DNA from: Clostridia bacterium
GTDB lineage: Bacteria > Bacillota > Clostridia > Oscillospirales > Acutalibacteraceae
Direction of reading: 5' to 3'
DNA: 48,194 nt
Assembly: GCA_017453685.1 (NCBI GenBank)
Contig: JAFTEL010000110.1
Coordinates: 1-48,194, forward strand
Made by a program: the position numbers and the translations under genes. The first letter of the stretch is position 1; each line of letters starts with the position of its first letter. This document shows positions 41,204 through 48,194 of this stretch, piece by piece. The notes under the pieces are model-generated. The model made no database searches, was not told where the DNA came from, and was given only the letters and a program-made list of their open reading frames with translations.

Positions 41204-42862
41204 ATGGCGCGACGGATTCTGACCGTGCTTCTGGCTGTTCTGACCGGTCTTTTCGGGAATATCCGCGCTTTCTTCATCGATATGGTCAACGATTACACCT
41301 TTGAGATCGACGCCGCCGTGTTGGGCGAGCGGCTGCCGAACGTCAAGAGCAACATCAACCGCTTCGGCGGACGGTTTACGGAAAACCCGATCATCAACGA
41401 CGAATATAACCCTTACGAATTCGTGGATTACATTCAGCTCATGGAATGTACGGGCGGCAACGCGGCGCGCGATCTGTTCCGCGATCCCGCCGATTTTTCC
41501 GTGCTCGACGATTATGATTTTTCGCCGCTCATCCGCTCCTGCCGCGGCGTTCTGAAAACCGGCGCGAAGCCGCTGCTCAAGCTCGGCAACGTGCCCGCCA
41601 AGCTCTCGCAGCACACCATCGCCGCAGCGGGGACCGATCTCGGCGCGTTCGACGTGAATATCTATCCCCCTGACGATTATGAGCAATACTACGCGTATAT
41701 CAAAGCCGTCGCGCAGGCGCTGGTCGGGGAATTCGGGCTTGACGAGGTGCGCGCGTGGCGCTTCGGCGTGATGACGGAATACGAAAATGCCGACTGGTTC
41801 ACCGTGCCGGGCGGCGACGCGGCGCAGACCGCGCAAGCCTACTGCAAGCTCTATGACTACACCGTGCAGGCGCTCATCGACGTGCTGGGCGACGATGTGT
41901 TCGTCGGCGCGCACTCCATGACCTGCTCCGAAGGGCTGTTCGACGAGTGCGAGTTCATCCGCCACTGCGGCGTGGGCACCAACTACGCCACGGGCAAAAC
42001 CGGCAGCCGCCTGTGCTATCTCGCCGCCTCCTATTACGAAACCCGACCCGGCGATAAAGTCACCGTGAAATCCATCCCCGCGATCATGGCGCTGCTGCGC
42101 GGCACGGCGGAATCTGTCGGGCTGAACGATCTGATCTACGGCGTGGATGAGGGCAGGATCCTCAGCGGCGTGCGCCCCGGTGTGGACGACGGCGCGCTGT
42201 ATTCCCGCACGGTCGGCTACACCTATCAGGCGGCGTTCGACGCGCGGCTCATCAAGCAGATGTTCGGCAGCGGCATGAATTATTTTTCCAGCTGGGAATA
42301 CTGCTCGCTGCCCGACAACCACGGCAATCCGCTCATCAGTTACTACGTTGCCCGACATGCGGCGGATTTTGAAGGCGCGCGCCTTGCGCAGGTGAAAACG
42401 GCCAAGCAAGGTCATATTCCCAAAGCCGAAGTGGAGACCGCCGCCGCCTTTGATGAAGAGAGCGGGACGCTGCGGGTGATGGCTTACAACTACAAAAACA
42501 GCCTGGATTACAAGGCAAACGCGCAGTTGACTTTTGCCGTGAACGCGCCGCAGTTTGCGGACGGGGAAGTCAAGGTCACGGCGTATGTGATCGACGACGA
42601 CTGCAACTGGTTCGACGAGTGGGACGCCGAACGCGAATCGCTTGGTTTTTCGGACGACAAATTCAGCTGGTCGCCGGATGACGGCTGCCCGCTTTTCACC
42701 GACGACGCGTCGCGCCGCGACTTTGAAGCCCTGACGGAACGCTACGCTCCCTATTGCCGTCTGACGCCGCGGGAATATACTGCGCAGGTCGTCGGCGGTC
42801 AGTTCACGCTCAGCGCCGAGCTTTCGCCCCACGCGGTCGTTTTCTTTGACGTAACTCTTTGA
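41204..42862 (+). CDS. Divergent GH39-like (clan GH-A) glycoside hydrolase candidate
   Basis: This 552-residue protein starts with a hydrophobic stretch (ILTVLLAVLTGLFGNI, residues 5-20) that may be an anchor or uncleaved signal; the following DYTFEI begins a beta-strand domain. The barrel shows VRAWRFGVMTEYENADW with E192 in the place of the acid/base (compare WNEP-type motifs of GH39), and IYGVDEGRIL with E316 as candidate nucleophile, 124 residues apart. The C-terminal part is a beta-sandwich with TLRVMAYNYKNS. AGGAGGT stands 7 bases before the ATG at 41204; a GTG at 41201 is possible. Family membership is by motif spacing only and the substrate is unknown. Confidence 0.6.
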   Translation: MARRILTVLLAVLTGLFGNIRAFFIDMVNDYTFEIDAAVLGERLPNVKSNINRFGGRFTENPIINDEYNPYEFVDYIQLMECTGGNAARDLFRDPADFSVLDDYDFSPLIRSCRGVLKTGAKPLLKLGNVPAKLSQHTIAAAGTDLGAFDVNIYPPDDYEQYYAYIKAVAQALVGEFGLDEVRAWRFGVMTEYENADWFTVPGGDAAQTAQAYCKLYDYTVQALIDVLGDDVFVGAHSMTCSEGLFDECEFIRHCGVGTNYATGKTGSRLCYLAASYYETRPGDKVTVKSIPAIMALLRGTAESVGLNDLIYGVDEGRILSGVRPGVDDGALYSRTVGYTYQAAFDARLIKQMFGSGMNYFSSWEYCSLPDNHGNPLISYYVARHAADFEGARLAQVKTAKQGHIPKAEVETAAAFDEESGTLRVMAYNYKNSLDYKANAQLTFAVNAPQFADGEVKVTAYVIDDDCNWFDEWDAERESLGFSDDKFSWSPDDGCPLFTDDASRRDFEALTERYAPYCRLTPREYTAQVVGGQFTLSAELSPHAVVFFDVTL

Positions 42863-42889
42863 AAATGTTTCAAAAATCCTTTTGTTTTA

Positions 42890-42918
42890 TTGACAAAAAA
42901 AGGAAGAAAAGATATAAT
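42890..42918 (+). promoter_or_regulatory. Perfect consensus sigma-A promoter of the liv operon
   Basis: TTGACA (42890-42895) and TATAAT (42913-42918) match the consensus at all 12 positions with a 17-base purine-rich spacer. Confidence 0.93.
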
Positions 42919-42940
42919 TACTTTAATTTTTATTGGCACT

Positions 42941-42958
42941 AACGGTTGACAAACCGTT
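42941..42958. promoter_or_regulatory. Inverted repeat in the liv leader
   Basis: AACGGTT-GACA-AACCGTT is a perfect 7-4-7 inverted repeat about 15 bases downstream of the expected transcription start and 9 bases before the AAAAAGGAGG binding site. A repressor operator or a leader hairpin is possible. Confidence 0.55.
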
Positions 42959-42980
42959 CAATTAAAAAGGAGGTCATTCC

Positions 42981-44132
42981 ATGAAAAAAACAGCAGCAAA
43001 GATCCTCTCCGTCATGCTTGTTCTGACCCTCGTGGCGGCTTGCTTTACCGCTTGCGGCGGCAAGACCACCAATGATCCCAGCCCGAACGGCGACACGGAC
43101 AAGGGCACCATTTTCATCGGCGGCACCGGTCCGCTCACGGGCGACGCTTCCTCTTACGGTATTTCCGTTAAGAACGGCGCTGAACTTGCCGTGAAAGAGA
43201 TCAACGAAGCCGGCGGTCTCAACGGCATCACCTTCACCTTCGACATGAAAGACGACAAAGCCACGGCGGAAGACGCTTCCACCGGCTACAATGCGCTGAT
43301 GGACGCCGGTATGCAGATTTCCATCGGTTCCGTCACCTCCGGCTCCTGCGCGGCGTTCGGTGATCTGGCGGCGAGCGACAATCTGTTCTTCATCACGCCC
43401 TCCGCTTCCGCTGCCAACGTCATTGAAAAAGGCAGCAACGCGTTCCGCGTTTGCTTCGGCGACCCCGATCAGGGCGTTCTGGCCGCTCAGGAACTGACCA
43501 AGAACTACAAGAACATCGGCTGCATCTATGACACCAGCGATCCCTATTCCTCCGGCATCTATGATGCGTTCAAGGCCGAAATGGACAAGCTCGGCGCTTC
43601 CTTCATCCTGCAGTCCTTCGACGCGGAAAACAAAAAGGACTTCTCCACTCAGGCTGAGGCTCTCAAAGGCTGCGACGTTGTGTTCACTCCCTTCTACTAC
43701 ACCGAGGCCGGTCTGGTTGCCAAGGCGCTCGTCGCCAAGGGCAGCAGCGCTGTGGTTTACGGCTGCGACGGTCTTGACGGCATCGCCGATCAGATCGAAG
43801 GCGTTGACGTGAAAGTCATGTATATCACCCCCTTCGACGCCAACAGCACCAAGGAGAACGTTTCCAAGTTCGTTGCCTCTTACAAAGAGACTTACGGCGT
43901 TGTTCCCGATCAGTTCGCTGCCGACGGTTATGACGCCATCTACGCGATCTTTGAAGCCATGAAAGCCGCCAACATCGACGACGCCGACATCGACTGCGAT
44001 GCGCTTTGCGACGCCGTTGTCAAGGCGATCACTGATCCGTCCTTCAAGCTCGAAGGCGTGACCGGCACCATGACGTGGGACGCTTCCGGCGCCTGCACCA
44101 AGATCCCGCAGATCGTGGAACTCGGTCAGTAA
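42981..44132 (+). CDS. livJ: Branched-chain amino-acid ABC transporter substrate-binding lipoprotein
   Basis: This 383-residue type I periplasmic-binding-fold protein has a signal ending VAACFTACGGKT. Cys25 is the likely lipidated residue, with Cys21 as alternative. The mature part opens with the family's IGGTGPLTGDASSYGISVKN, then AVKEINEAGGLNG and IGSVTSGSCAAFGDLAA, where the Ser/Thr residues contact the amino-acid backbone. PDQFAADGYDAIYAIFEAM near the end is also typical. It captures leucine, isoleucine, valine or a related solute outside the cell. AAAAAGGAGG lies just upstream. It is the first gene of the operon and is followed by a hairpin. Confidence 0.93.
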   Translation: MKKTAAKILSVMLVLTLVAACFTACGGKTTNDPSPNGDTDKGTIFIGGTGPLTGDASSYGISVKNGAELAVKEINEAGGLNGITFTFDMKDDKATAEDASTGYNALMDAGMQISIGSVTSGSCAAFGDLAASDNLFFITPSASAANVIEKGSNAFRVCFGDPDQGVLAAQELTKNYKNIGCIYDTSDPYSSGIYDAFKAEMDKLGASFILQSFDAENKKDFSTQAEALKGCDVVFTPFYYTEAGLVAKALVAKGSSAVVYGCDGLDGIADQIEGVDVKVMYITPFDANSTKENVSKFVASYKETYGVVPDQFAADGYDAIYAIFEAMKAANIDDADIDCDALCDAVVKAITDPSFKLEGVTGTMTWDASGACTKIPQIVELGQ

Positions 44133-44157
44133 TCCCCTTTCCCCTTTTGCATTTTTT

Positions 44158-44198
44158 GCGTACGGCTGCGCAAGCAGCCGTACGCTTATCCTGTTTTT
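44158..44198 (+). terminator. Intercistronic hairpin between livJ and livH (likely partial terminator)
   Basis: GCGTACGGCTGC and GCAGCCGTACGC form a perfect 12-base-pair stem with a GCAA tetraloop (44158-44185). A T-run comes 7 bases later (44193-44198). The delayed T-run suggests incomplete termination or mRNA protection, which would favour livJ over the permease genes. Confidence 0.7.
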
Positions 44199-44318
44199 TA
44201 CAGGGTCTGACGGCCGGCAAAATTCAAACGGCACGAATGTGCTGTCCGCTTTTCGTGAGGCTTGAATTTTATCGGCTTTCGTGCCTCTATCGCCCCAATA
44301 AAGGAGAGAAACAAACCT

Positions 44319-45182
44319 ATGAGTACCATTATGGACGGGCTGAGCCTCGGCGCGATCTACGCGCTGATCGCTCTCGGCTACACCATGGTTTACGGCATTG
44401 CGAAAATGCTGAACTTCGCCCACGGCGATATCATCATGGTCGGCGCCTACGCCATCCTCACCAGCCTTCAGCTCACCGGAAACCCCTATCTGGCGGTCGT
44501 TGTTTCCATCGTTGTGTGCACGGCGTCCGGCGTGATCATCGAGCGTCTGGCGTATAAGCCGCTGCGCGGCGCTTCGCCGCTGGCGGTGCTGATCACCGCG
44601 ATCGGCGTCAGCTTCTTCCTGCAGGCGGTCGCGCAGCTCATCTACGGCTCCAAGTCCCAGTCCATCTCGCTGCCGGATTTCGGCAAGGTCGCCATCGGCG
44701 ACGTCAAGATCAACGTGAGCACCATTCTCACGCTGGTCATCGGCGGCGTGATCATGACCGCGCTGACGCTGTTTGTCAAAAAGACGAGGACCGGCCGCGC
44801 CATGCAGGCGGTTTCCGAAGATAAGGGCGCCGCGCTGCTCATGGGCGTGAACGTCAACCGCATCATCATGGTCACTTTCGCCATCGGCTCCATGCTGGCG
44901 GCGTTCGCGAGTCTGTTCTATCTCATGCAGATCCCGTCCATCACGCCCACGCTCGGCTCCATGCCCGGCATCAAGGCGTTCACGGCGGCGGTCATCGGCG
45001 GCATCGGCTCCATTCCCGGCGCCATGCTCGGCGGCGTGCTGCTCGGTCTGATCGAAAAGATCTGCCTGAGCATCCCGAAGATCGCGCCCTACACGACTTC
45101 CATCGAATTCAGCCTGCTGATCGTGATCCTGCTGGTCAAGCCCATCGGTCTGCTCGGCAAGAAAATCAGAGAGAAGGTGTGA
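44319..45182 (+). CDS. livH: Branched-chain amino-acid ABC permease LivH
   Basis: This 287-residue protein with about eight helices opens with IMDGLSLGAIYALIALGYTM, characteristic of LivH, and contains AMQAVSEDKGAALLMGVNVN, the coupling region that contacts the ATPase. The C-terminal half shows GIKAFTAAVIGGIGSIPGAM. It forms the translocation pore with LivM. The ATG at 44319 follows AAAGGAG at a slightly long distance (12 bases). Its stop overlaps a GTG by 4 bases and precedes the livM ATG by 2 bases. Confidence 0.93.
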   Translation: MSTIMDGLSLGAIYALIALGYTMVYGIAKMLNFAHGDIIMVGAYAILTSLQLTGNPYLAVVVSIVVCTASGVIIERLAYKPLRGASPLAVLITAIGVSFFLQAVAQLIYGSKSQSISLPDFGKVAIGDVKINVSTILTLVIGGVIMTALTLFVKKTRTGRAMQAVSEDKGAALLMGVNVNRIIMVTFAIGSMLAAFASLFYLMQIPSITPTLGSMPGIKAFTAAVIGGIGSIPGAMLGGVLLGLIEKICLSIPKIAPYTTSIEFSLLIVILLVKPIGLLGKKIREKV

Positions 45183-45184
45183 GC

Positions 45185-46348
45185 ATGAGCCGATATATTG
45201 CCAACGTCAAAAAGCAGTTCAAATTCAAGCACATCACCACCTGGCTCCTGGTCGCCATCGCTCTCGTGATCCTGATCATCCTCAGCAACGCGGGCGCGCT
45301 CGATCGCTCCACCACGGGTCTGCTCTCCAAGATCGCTTACAGCATCATTCTCGCCACCTCGCTCAATTTAGTGGTCGGCTTTTTGGGAGAACTGAGCCTC
45401 GGTCACGCCGGTTTTGCCTGTCTCGGCGCTTATATCGGCACGTTCGCGGCGAGTTACCTGCGCGAATCCATTGACAGCAAGCTCGTCGTCATCATCCTCG
45501 CCATGCTCATCGGCGGTCTGGTCGCCGCCGTGTTCGGGCTGATCATCGGGCTGCCGGCGCTGCGCTTAAAGGGCGACTATCTTGCCATCGTCACGCTGGC
45601 GTTCGGCGAGATTGTGCGCAACATTTTCAAAAACCTGCCGATGTTCGGCGGCGCCATGGGCTACGCCTCCAAAACCTACAACCAGAAGGAACTGTTCATC
45701 ATCGCGTTCGTCGCGGTCATCATCGTGCTGATTCTCATGCAGAACCTCATCCGCAGCAAGCACGGCCGCGCCATCACCGCCATTCGCGACAACGAGATCG
45801 CGGCGCGCGCCATGGGCATCAACGTCACGTTCTATAAACTGTTCGTGTTCGTTATCGCCGCGTTCTTCGCGGGCATCGCAGGCGTGCTTTACGGTCACTT
45901 CACCACGCCCATCCTCTACACGAAATTCGACTACAACTTTTCCATTGAAATTCTCGTCATGGTCGTGCTCGGCGGCATGGGCAGCATCAACGGCTCTATC
46001 ATTTCCGCCACGCTCATCACCATCATCAACTTTGAACTGCAGGCCAAGCTCTCCGGCGACCTTGCCGCGGTGAGAACGCTGGTCTACGCCATCATCCTGA
46101 TTCTGATCGTCGTGTTCAACAACGCGCCGGCGCTCAAGCCGATCAAAGAGCGGTTCAGCCTGAACCACCTGAAAGCGAAGCGCAACGCCAAAAAAGCCGC
46201 CGTCATCCATGACGACGCGGCGGAGTGGAACCGCATCGAGACCAAGGTGAAGATGGACACCGTCCTCACCCCCGACCTGCCGCACAACGAAGCCGTCACG
46301 CCTGACAAGCCCGACAAACCGGCAAAGGAGGACAAGGAAAATGGCTGA
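45185..46348 (+). CDS. livM: Branched-chain amino-acid ABC permease LivM
   Basis: This 387-residue protein has about nine helices. NLVVGFLGELSLGHAGFACL and IRDNEIAARAMGINVTFYKL (the coupling loop) are standard LivM motifs, as is LVMVVLGGMGSINGSII. After residue 320 a hydrophilic tail of about 65 residues follows, rich in Lys, Pro and Asp (TPDKPDKPAKEDKENG at the end), longer than in most LivM proteins. ATG at 45185 has AAGGTG 5 bases upstream; GTG at 45179 is an alternative. It overlaps livG by 8 bases. Confidence 0.92.
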   Translation: MSRYIANVKKQFKFKHITTWLLVAIALVILIILSNAGALDRSTTGLLSKIAYSIILATSLNLVVGFLGELSLGHAGFACLGAYIGTFAASYLRESIDSKLVVIILAMLIGGLVAAVFGLIIGLPALRLKGDYLAIVTLAFGEIVRNIFKNLPMFGGAMGYASKTYNQKELFIIAFVAVIIVLILMQNLIRSKHGRAITAIRDNEIAARAMGINVTFYKLFVFVIAAFFAGIAGVLYGHFTTPILYTKFDYNFSIEILVMVVLGGMGSINGSIISATLITIINFELQAKLSGDLAAVRTLVYAIILILIVVFNNAPALKPIKERFSLNHLKAKRNAKKAAVIHDDAAEWNRIETKVKMDTVLTPDLPHNEAVTPDKPDKPAKEDKENG

Positions 46349-47111
46349 CCTGATGCTGGAAACCAAAAACTTAGGCATTTCCTTCGGCGGTCTGAAGGCG
46401 GTGCAGGACGTCAACCTGAAAGTTCAAAAGAACGAGCTTTACGGTTTGGTCGGTCCCAACGGCGCCGGCAAGACCACGGTGTTCAACATGCTCACGGGCG
46501 TTTACCAGCCCACGACCGGCACGTTTTATCTGGACGGCGAAGAACTGAAAGGCAAGAGTCAGGAAAAGATCAACCACAAGGGCATTGCCAGAACGTTCCA
46601 GAACATCCGCCTGTTCAACAACATGTCCGTTATCCGCAACGTGCTCGTGGCGCTGCACAATCAGCCCGAGTTCAAATACAATCCCTTTGACGCCATGCTC
46701 CACACGCCGCGTTATTACGACGTGGAGGTGCGCATGCGCGACAAGGCGAAAGAGATTCTGGACGTGTTCGGTCTCGTCGACGAGCGCAACAACCTCGCCT
46801 GCAATTTGTCTTACGGCACACAGCGGCGGCTCGAAATTGCCCGCGCGCTCGCCACCAACCCCAAACTGCTCCTGCTCGATGAACCGGCGGCGGGCATGAA
46901 CCCCAACGAGACTGCCGAACTGATGAGCATTGTCAAGGGCATCCGCGACCGGTTCGATCTGACCGTTCTGCTCATTGAACACGATATGAAATTCGTTTCG
47001 GGTCTTTGCGATGAAGTGACCGTGCTGAACTTCGGCACCACGCTCGCGCAGGGCACCACCGCCGAGGCGCTGAACAACCCCGAGGTCATTCGCGCCTATA
47101 TAGGAGGGTAA
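46341..47111 (+). CDS. livG: Branched-chain amino-acid ABC ATP-binding protein LivG
   Basis: This 256-residue ATPase shows Walker A GPNGAGKTT, the LivG-specific long insertion before RTFQNIRLFNNMSVIRNVLV, the signature LSYGTQRRLEIARAL and Walker B LLLLDEPAAGMN, then H-loop LIEHDMKFV. The signature LSYG in place of LSGG is usual in LivG. It drives transport on the cytoplasmic side as a heterodimer with LivF. The start overlaps the livM end. Confidence 0.95.
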   Translation: MADLMLETKNLGISFGGLKAVQDVNLKVQKNELYGLVGPNGAGKTTVFNMLTGVYQPTTGTFYLDGEELKGKSQEKINHKGIARTFQNIRLFNNMSVIRNVLVALHNQPEFKYNPFDAMLHTPRYYDVEVRMRDKAKEILDVFGLVDERNNLACNLSYGTQRRLEIARALATNPKLLLLDEPAAGMNPNETAELMSIVKGIRDRFDLTVLLIEHDMKFVSGLCDEVTVLNFGTTLAQGTTAEALNNPEVIRAYIGG

Positions 47112-47115
47112 CGGC

Positions 47116-47826
47116 ATGGCACTGCTTGAAGTAAAGAATCTGGACGTTTATTACGGCATGATCCAGGCGATCCGCGGCATCAGCTTTGAAGTGAACGAAG
47201 GCGAGATCGTCACCCTCATCGGCGCCAACGGCGCGGGCAAAACCACCACCATGCAAAGCATCATGGGGCTTGTGCCGATCAAGCACGGCACCGTGACTTA
47301 TAACGGGCAGGATATCACCCGCCTGCCCGGTCACAAGATCGTTCATCTGGGCATGACGCAGGTGCCCGAGGGGCGGCGCATTTTTCAGCAGCTCACCGTG
47401 CACGACAACCTGCTCATGGGCGCCTACACCGTGACCGATAAAAAGCAGATCCAGCGCGATATCGACGAGATCTGCACCCGCTTTGAGATTCTGGGCGAAC
47501 GCAAGAACCAGATCGCCGGCACGCTCTCCGGCGGCGAACAGCAGATGCTCGCCATGGGGCGCGCCATGATGAGCCACCCGAAGCTGCTCATGCTCGACGA
47601 GCCGTCCATGGGTCTTTCGCCGCTGTTTGTCGATAAGGTGTTCGACATCATCAAGGATTACCATGAGAGCGGCTGCACGATCCTGCTCGTGGAACAGAAC
47701 GCCAAAAAAGCGCTCTCCATCGCAGACCGCGCCTATGTGCTGGAAACCGGCAGCATCACCCTGAGCGGCACGGCGGACGAGCTGCTCCACGACGAAGCGG
47801 TCAAAAAAGCCTATCTCGGCGCATGA
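47116..47826 (+). CDS. livF: Branched-chain amino-acid ABC ATP-binding protein LivF
   Basis: This 236-residue ATPase has Walker A GANGAGKTTT, VPEGRRIFQQLTVHDNLLMG (the LivF-typical Q-loop region), signature LSGGEQQMLAMGRAMM, Walker B LLMLDEPSMGLSP and H-loop LLVEQNAKKAL. The length is normal for LivF. AGGAGGG stands 7 bases before the ATG, 4 bases after the livG stop. It is the last gene of the operon. Confidence 0.95.
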   Translation: MALLEVKNLDVYYGMIQAIRGISFEVNEGEIVTLIGANGAGKTTTMQSIMGLVPIKHGTVTYNGQDITRLPGHKIVHLGMTQVPEGRRIFQQLTVHDNLLMGAYTVTDKKQIQRDIDEICTRFEILGERKNQIAGTLSGGEQQMLAMGRAMMSHPKLLMLDEPSMGLSPLFVDKVFDIIKDYHESGCTILLVEQNAKKALSIADRAYVLETGSITLSGTADELLHDEAVKKAYLGA

Positions 47827-47843
47827 TTCTCTCCCAAAAGCTG

Positions 47844-47879
47844 AGCCACACAGAATGGATTTTCTGCGTGGCTTTTTTT
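47844..47879 (+). terminator. Terminator of the liv operon
   Basis: AGCCACACAGAA and TTCTGCGTGGCT pair with one A-C mismatch around a short loop, followed by a run of seven T. Confidence 0.88.
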
Positions 47880-47882
47880 GTT

Positions 47883-47912
47883 GCATATTCTTTGATGGTT
47901 CGGCTCAAAATA
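47883..47912 (+). promoter_or_regulatory. Candidate sigma-F-type (forespore) promoter
   Basis: GCATA (47883-47887), 15 bases, GCTCAAAATA (47903-47912). The Bacillus sigma-F pattern as I recall it is GYWTA-N15-GGNNANAWTR; this site differs only at the second position of the -10. No sigma-A pair was found here. Confidence 0.45.
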
Positions 47913-47963
47913 GCAGAGAAAACAATTGCGAAGGGAGAAGCGCCGCAGGGCGTGGGAAGAACG

Positions 47964-48194
47964 ATGGACATTGAATTTCAACGAGTGAAAAGACCGCTTT
48001 GGACAAAACCGGGATTATACGCGGTGGTGCTGCTTTGCATCAGCGCCGTCGGACTCGGCGCCTACGCCGCCATGCGCAAGAGCATAACGTCCGTGGAGAT
48101 ACCGACCCAAAGCGACGTGTTCGCGCTGCCGGAAGAACCGCTCGAAGCCGTTATCCCGCAGACGCAGCCGATCCTCATCACGGAGCCGCCCACC
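47964..48194 (+). CDS. Single-pass membrane protein, N-terminal part (SpoIIQ-like candidate)
   Basis: The gene runs off the right edge with 77 residues visible. A short basic cytoplasmic start (EFQRVKRPLWTKPGLY) is followed by one membrane helix (AVVLLCISAVGLGAYAAM, about 20-37) and an acidic, proline-rich external linker (SDVFALPEEPLEAVIPQTQP). This is the N-terminal layout of clostridial SpoIIQ/M23-type proteins, but the peptidase domain lies outside the window. GGGAAG lies upstream of the ATG. A sigma-F-like promoter stands 51 bases before it, which is consistent with spoIIQ. A different membrane protein cannot be excluded. Confidence 0.5.
   Translation, partial: MDIEFQRVKRPLWTKPGLYAVVLLCISAVGLGAYAAMRKSITSVEIPTQSDVFALPEEPLEAVIPQTQPILITEPPT

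Noticed and set aside
41189-42832. Open frame of 547 codons on the minus strand opposite the GH39-like gene.
   Set aside because: It has low-complexity Val/Arg/Gly/His-rich composition, no binding site and no domain motifs. The plus frame has catalytic motifs and an AGGAGGT start. It arises from GC-biased third positions.
42862-42980. T-box or other amino-acid riboswitch before livJ.
   Set aside because: The leader between the promoter and the ATG is only about 55 bases, too short for a T-box, and contains just one small inverted repeat.
1-48194. CRISPR array, insertion sequence, toxin-antitoxin or phage-defence genes.
   Set aside because: No regularly spaced direct repeats, transposase motifs or known defence domains were found on either strand.

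Overview
The window looks like a chromosome segment of a GC-rich, low-oxygen Firmicute, most likely an uncultured gut-type Clostridia (Oscillospirales-like). The support is indirect. Ribosome binding sites are AGGAGG-type throughout, promoters are classical sigma-A hexamers with 17-base spacers, and the lipoprotein and signal peptides are Gram-positive in style. The gene repertoire is rich in glycoside hydrolases and GPH-type sugar symporters. The right edge enters a gene resembling the start of a SpoIIQ-like sporulation protein. No 16S gene is present, so the lineage is inference. No insertion sequence, integrase, phage gene or CRISPR array was seen.

Layout. 1-6559: the end of a clan GH-D (alpha-galactosidase-like) enzyme, a PNPOx-fold flavoprotein, then a MITE-like repeat and an operon of a MaoC-like hydratase, a GH43 enzyme, a secreted TIM-barrel protein of unclear family and a secreted SGNH sialate-esterase-like protein. 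6592-7930: a membrane-tethered XRE regulator with its own promoter and terminator. 7939-9655 (minus): a NAGPA-type phosphodiester glycosidase and an FMN reductase. 9745-13117: tRNA-Leu(CAA), a PrsW-type membrane protease, a HdeD-like membrane protein, and a YhhN/TMEM86 plus diacylglycerol-kinase pair that suggests ether-lipid turnover. 13207-16191 (minus): a three-gene operon of a cyclophilin-fold lipoprotein, a papain/C39-like protein and a GPH symporter. 16351-18102: a phosphoesterase and a membrane-anchored alpha/beta hydrolase.

18276-29361 is the main catabolic locus. GH2 beta-galactosidase, an ICMT-like methyltransferase, GH36 alpha-galactosidase, a GPH symporter with an unusual 295-residue tail, a GH78-like rhamnosidase and a beta-propeller glycosidase are packed with several 4-base ATGA overlaps. 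Their sequence suggests import of intact galacto- and rhamno-glycosides followed by cytoplasmic breakdown. A second, smaller unit at 33710-37317 pairs a cytoplasmic GH30-like enzyme with a paralogous tailed symporter. Between them lie an XRE/zinc-ribbon regulator and an MMPL/RND transporter whose large external loop carries about five degenerate helical repeats.

37334-42862 holds a rhodanese, an MmcQ/YjbR protein, a GH13 oligo-1,6-glucosidase-type enzyme with tfoX (minus), tRNA-Arg(CCU), a small membrane protein behind a second copy of the repeat, and a divergent GH39-like protein. 42890-47879 is a complete branched-chain amino-acid ABC operon (livJHMGF) with a perfect consensus promoter, an inverted repeat in the leader and a GNRA-capped hairpin after livJ. 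The last 300 bases hold a candidate sigma-F promoter and the truncated SpoIIQ-like gene.

The observations most worth a second look are the tailed GPH symporter pair, the repeat domain of the MMPL protein, the lipoprotein/papain-like/symporter operon, two divergent TIM-barrel hydrolases and the MITE-like repeat.
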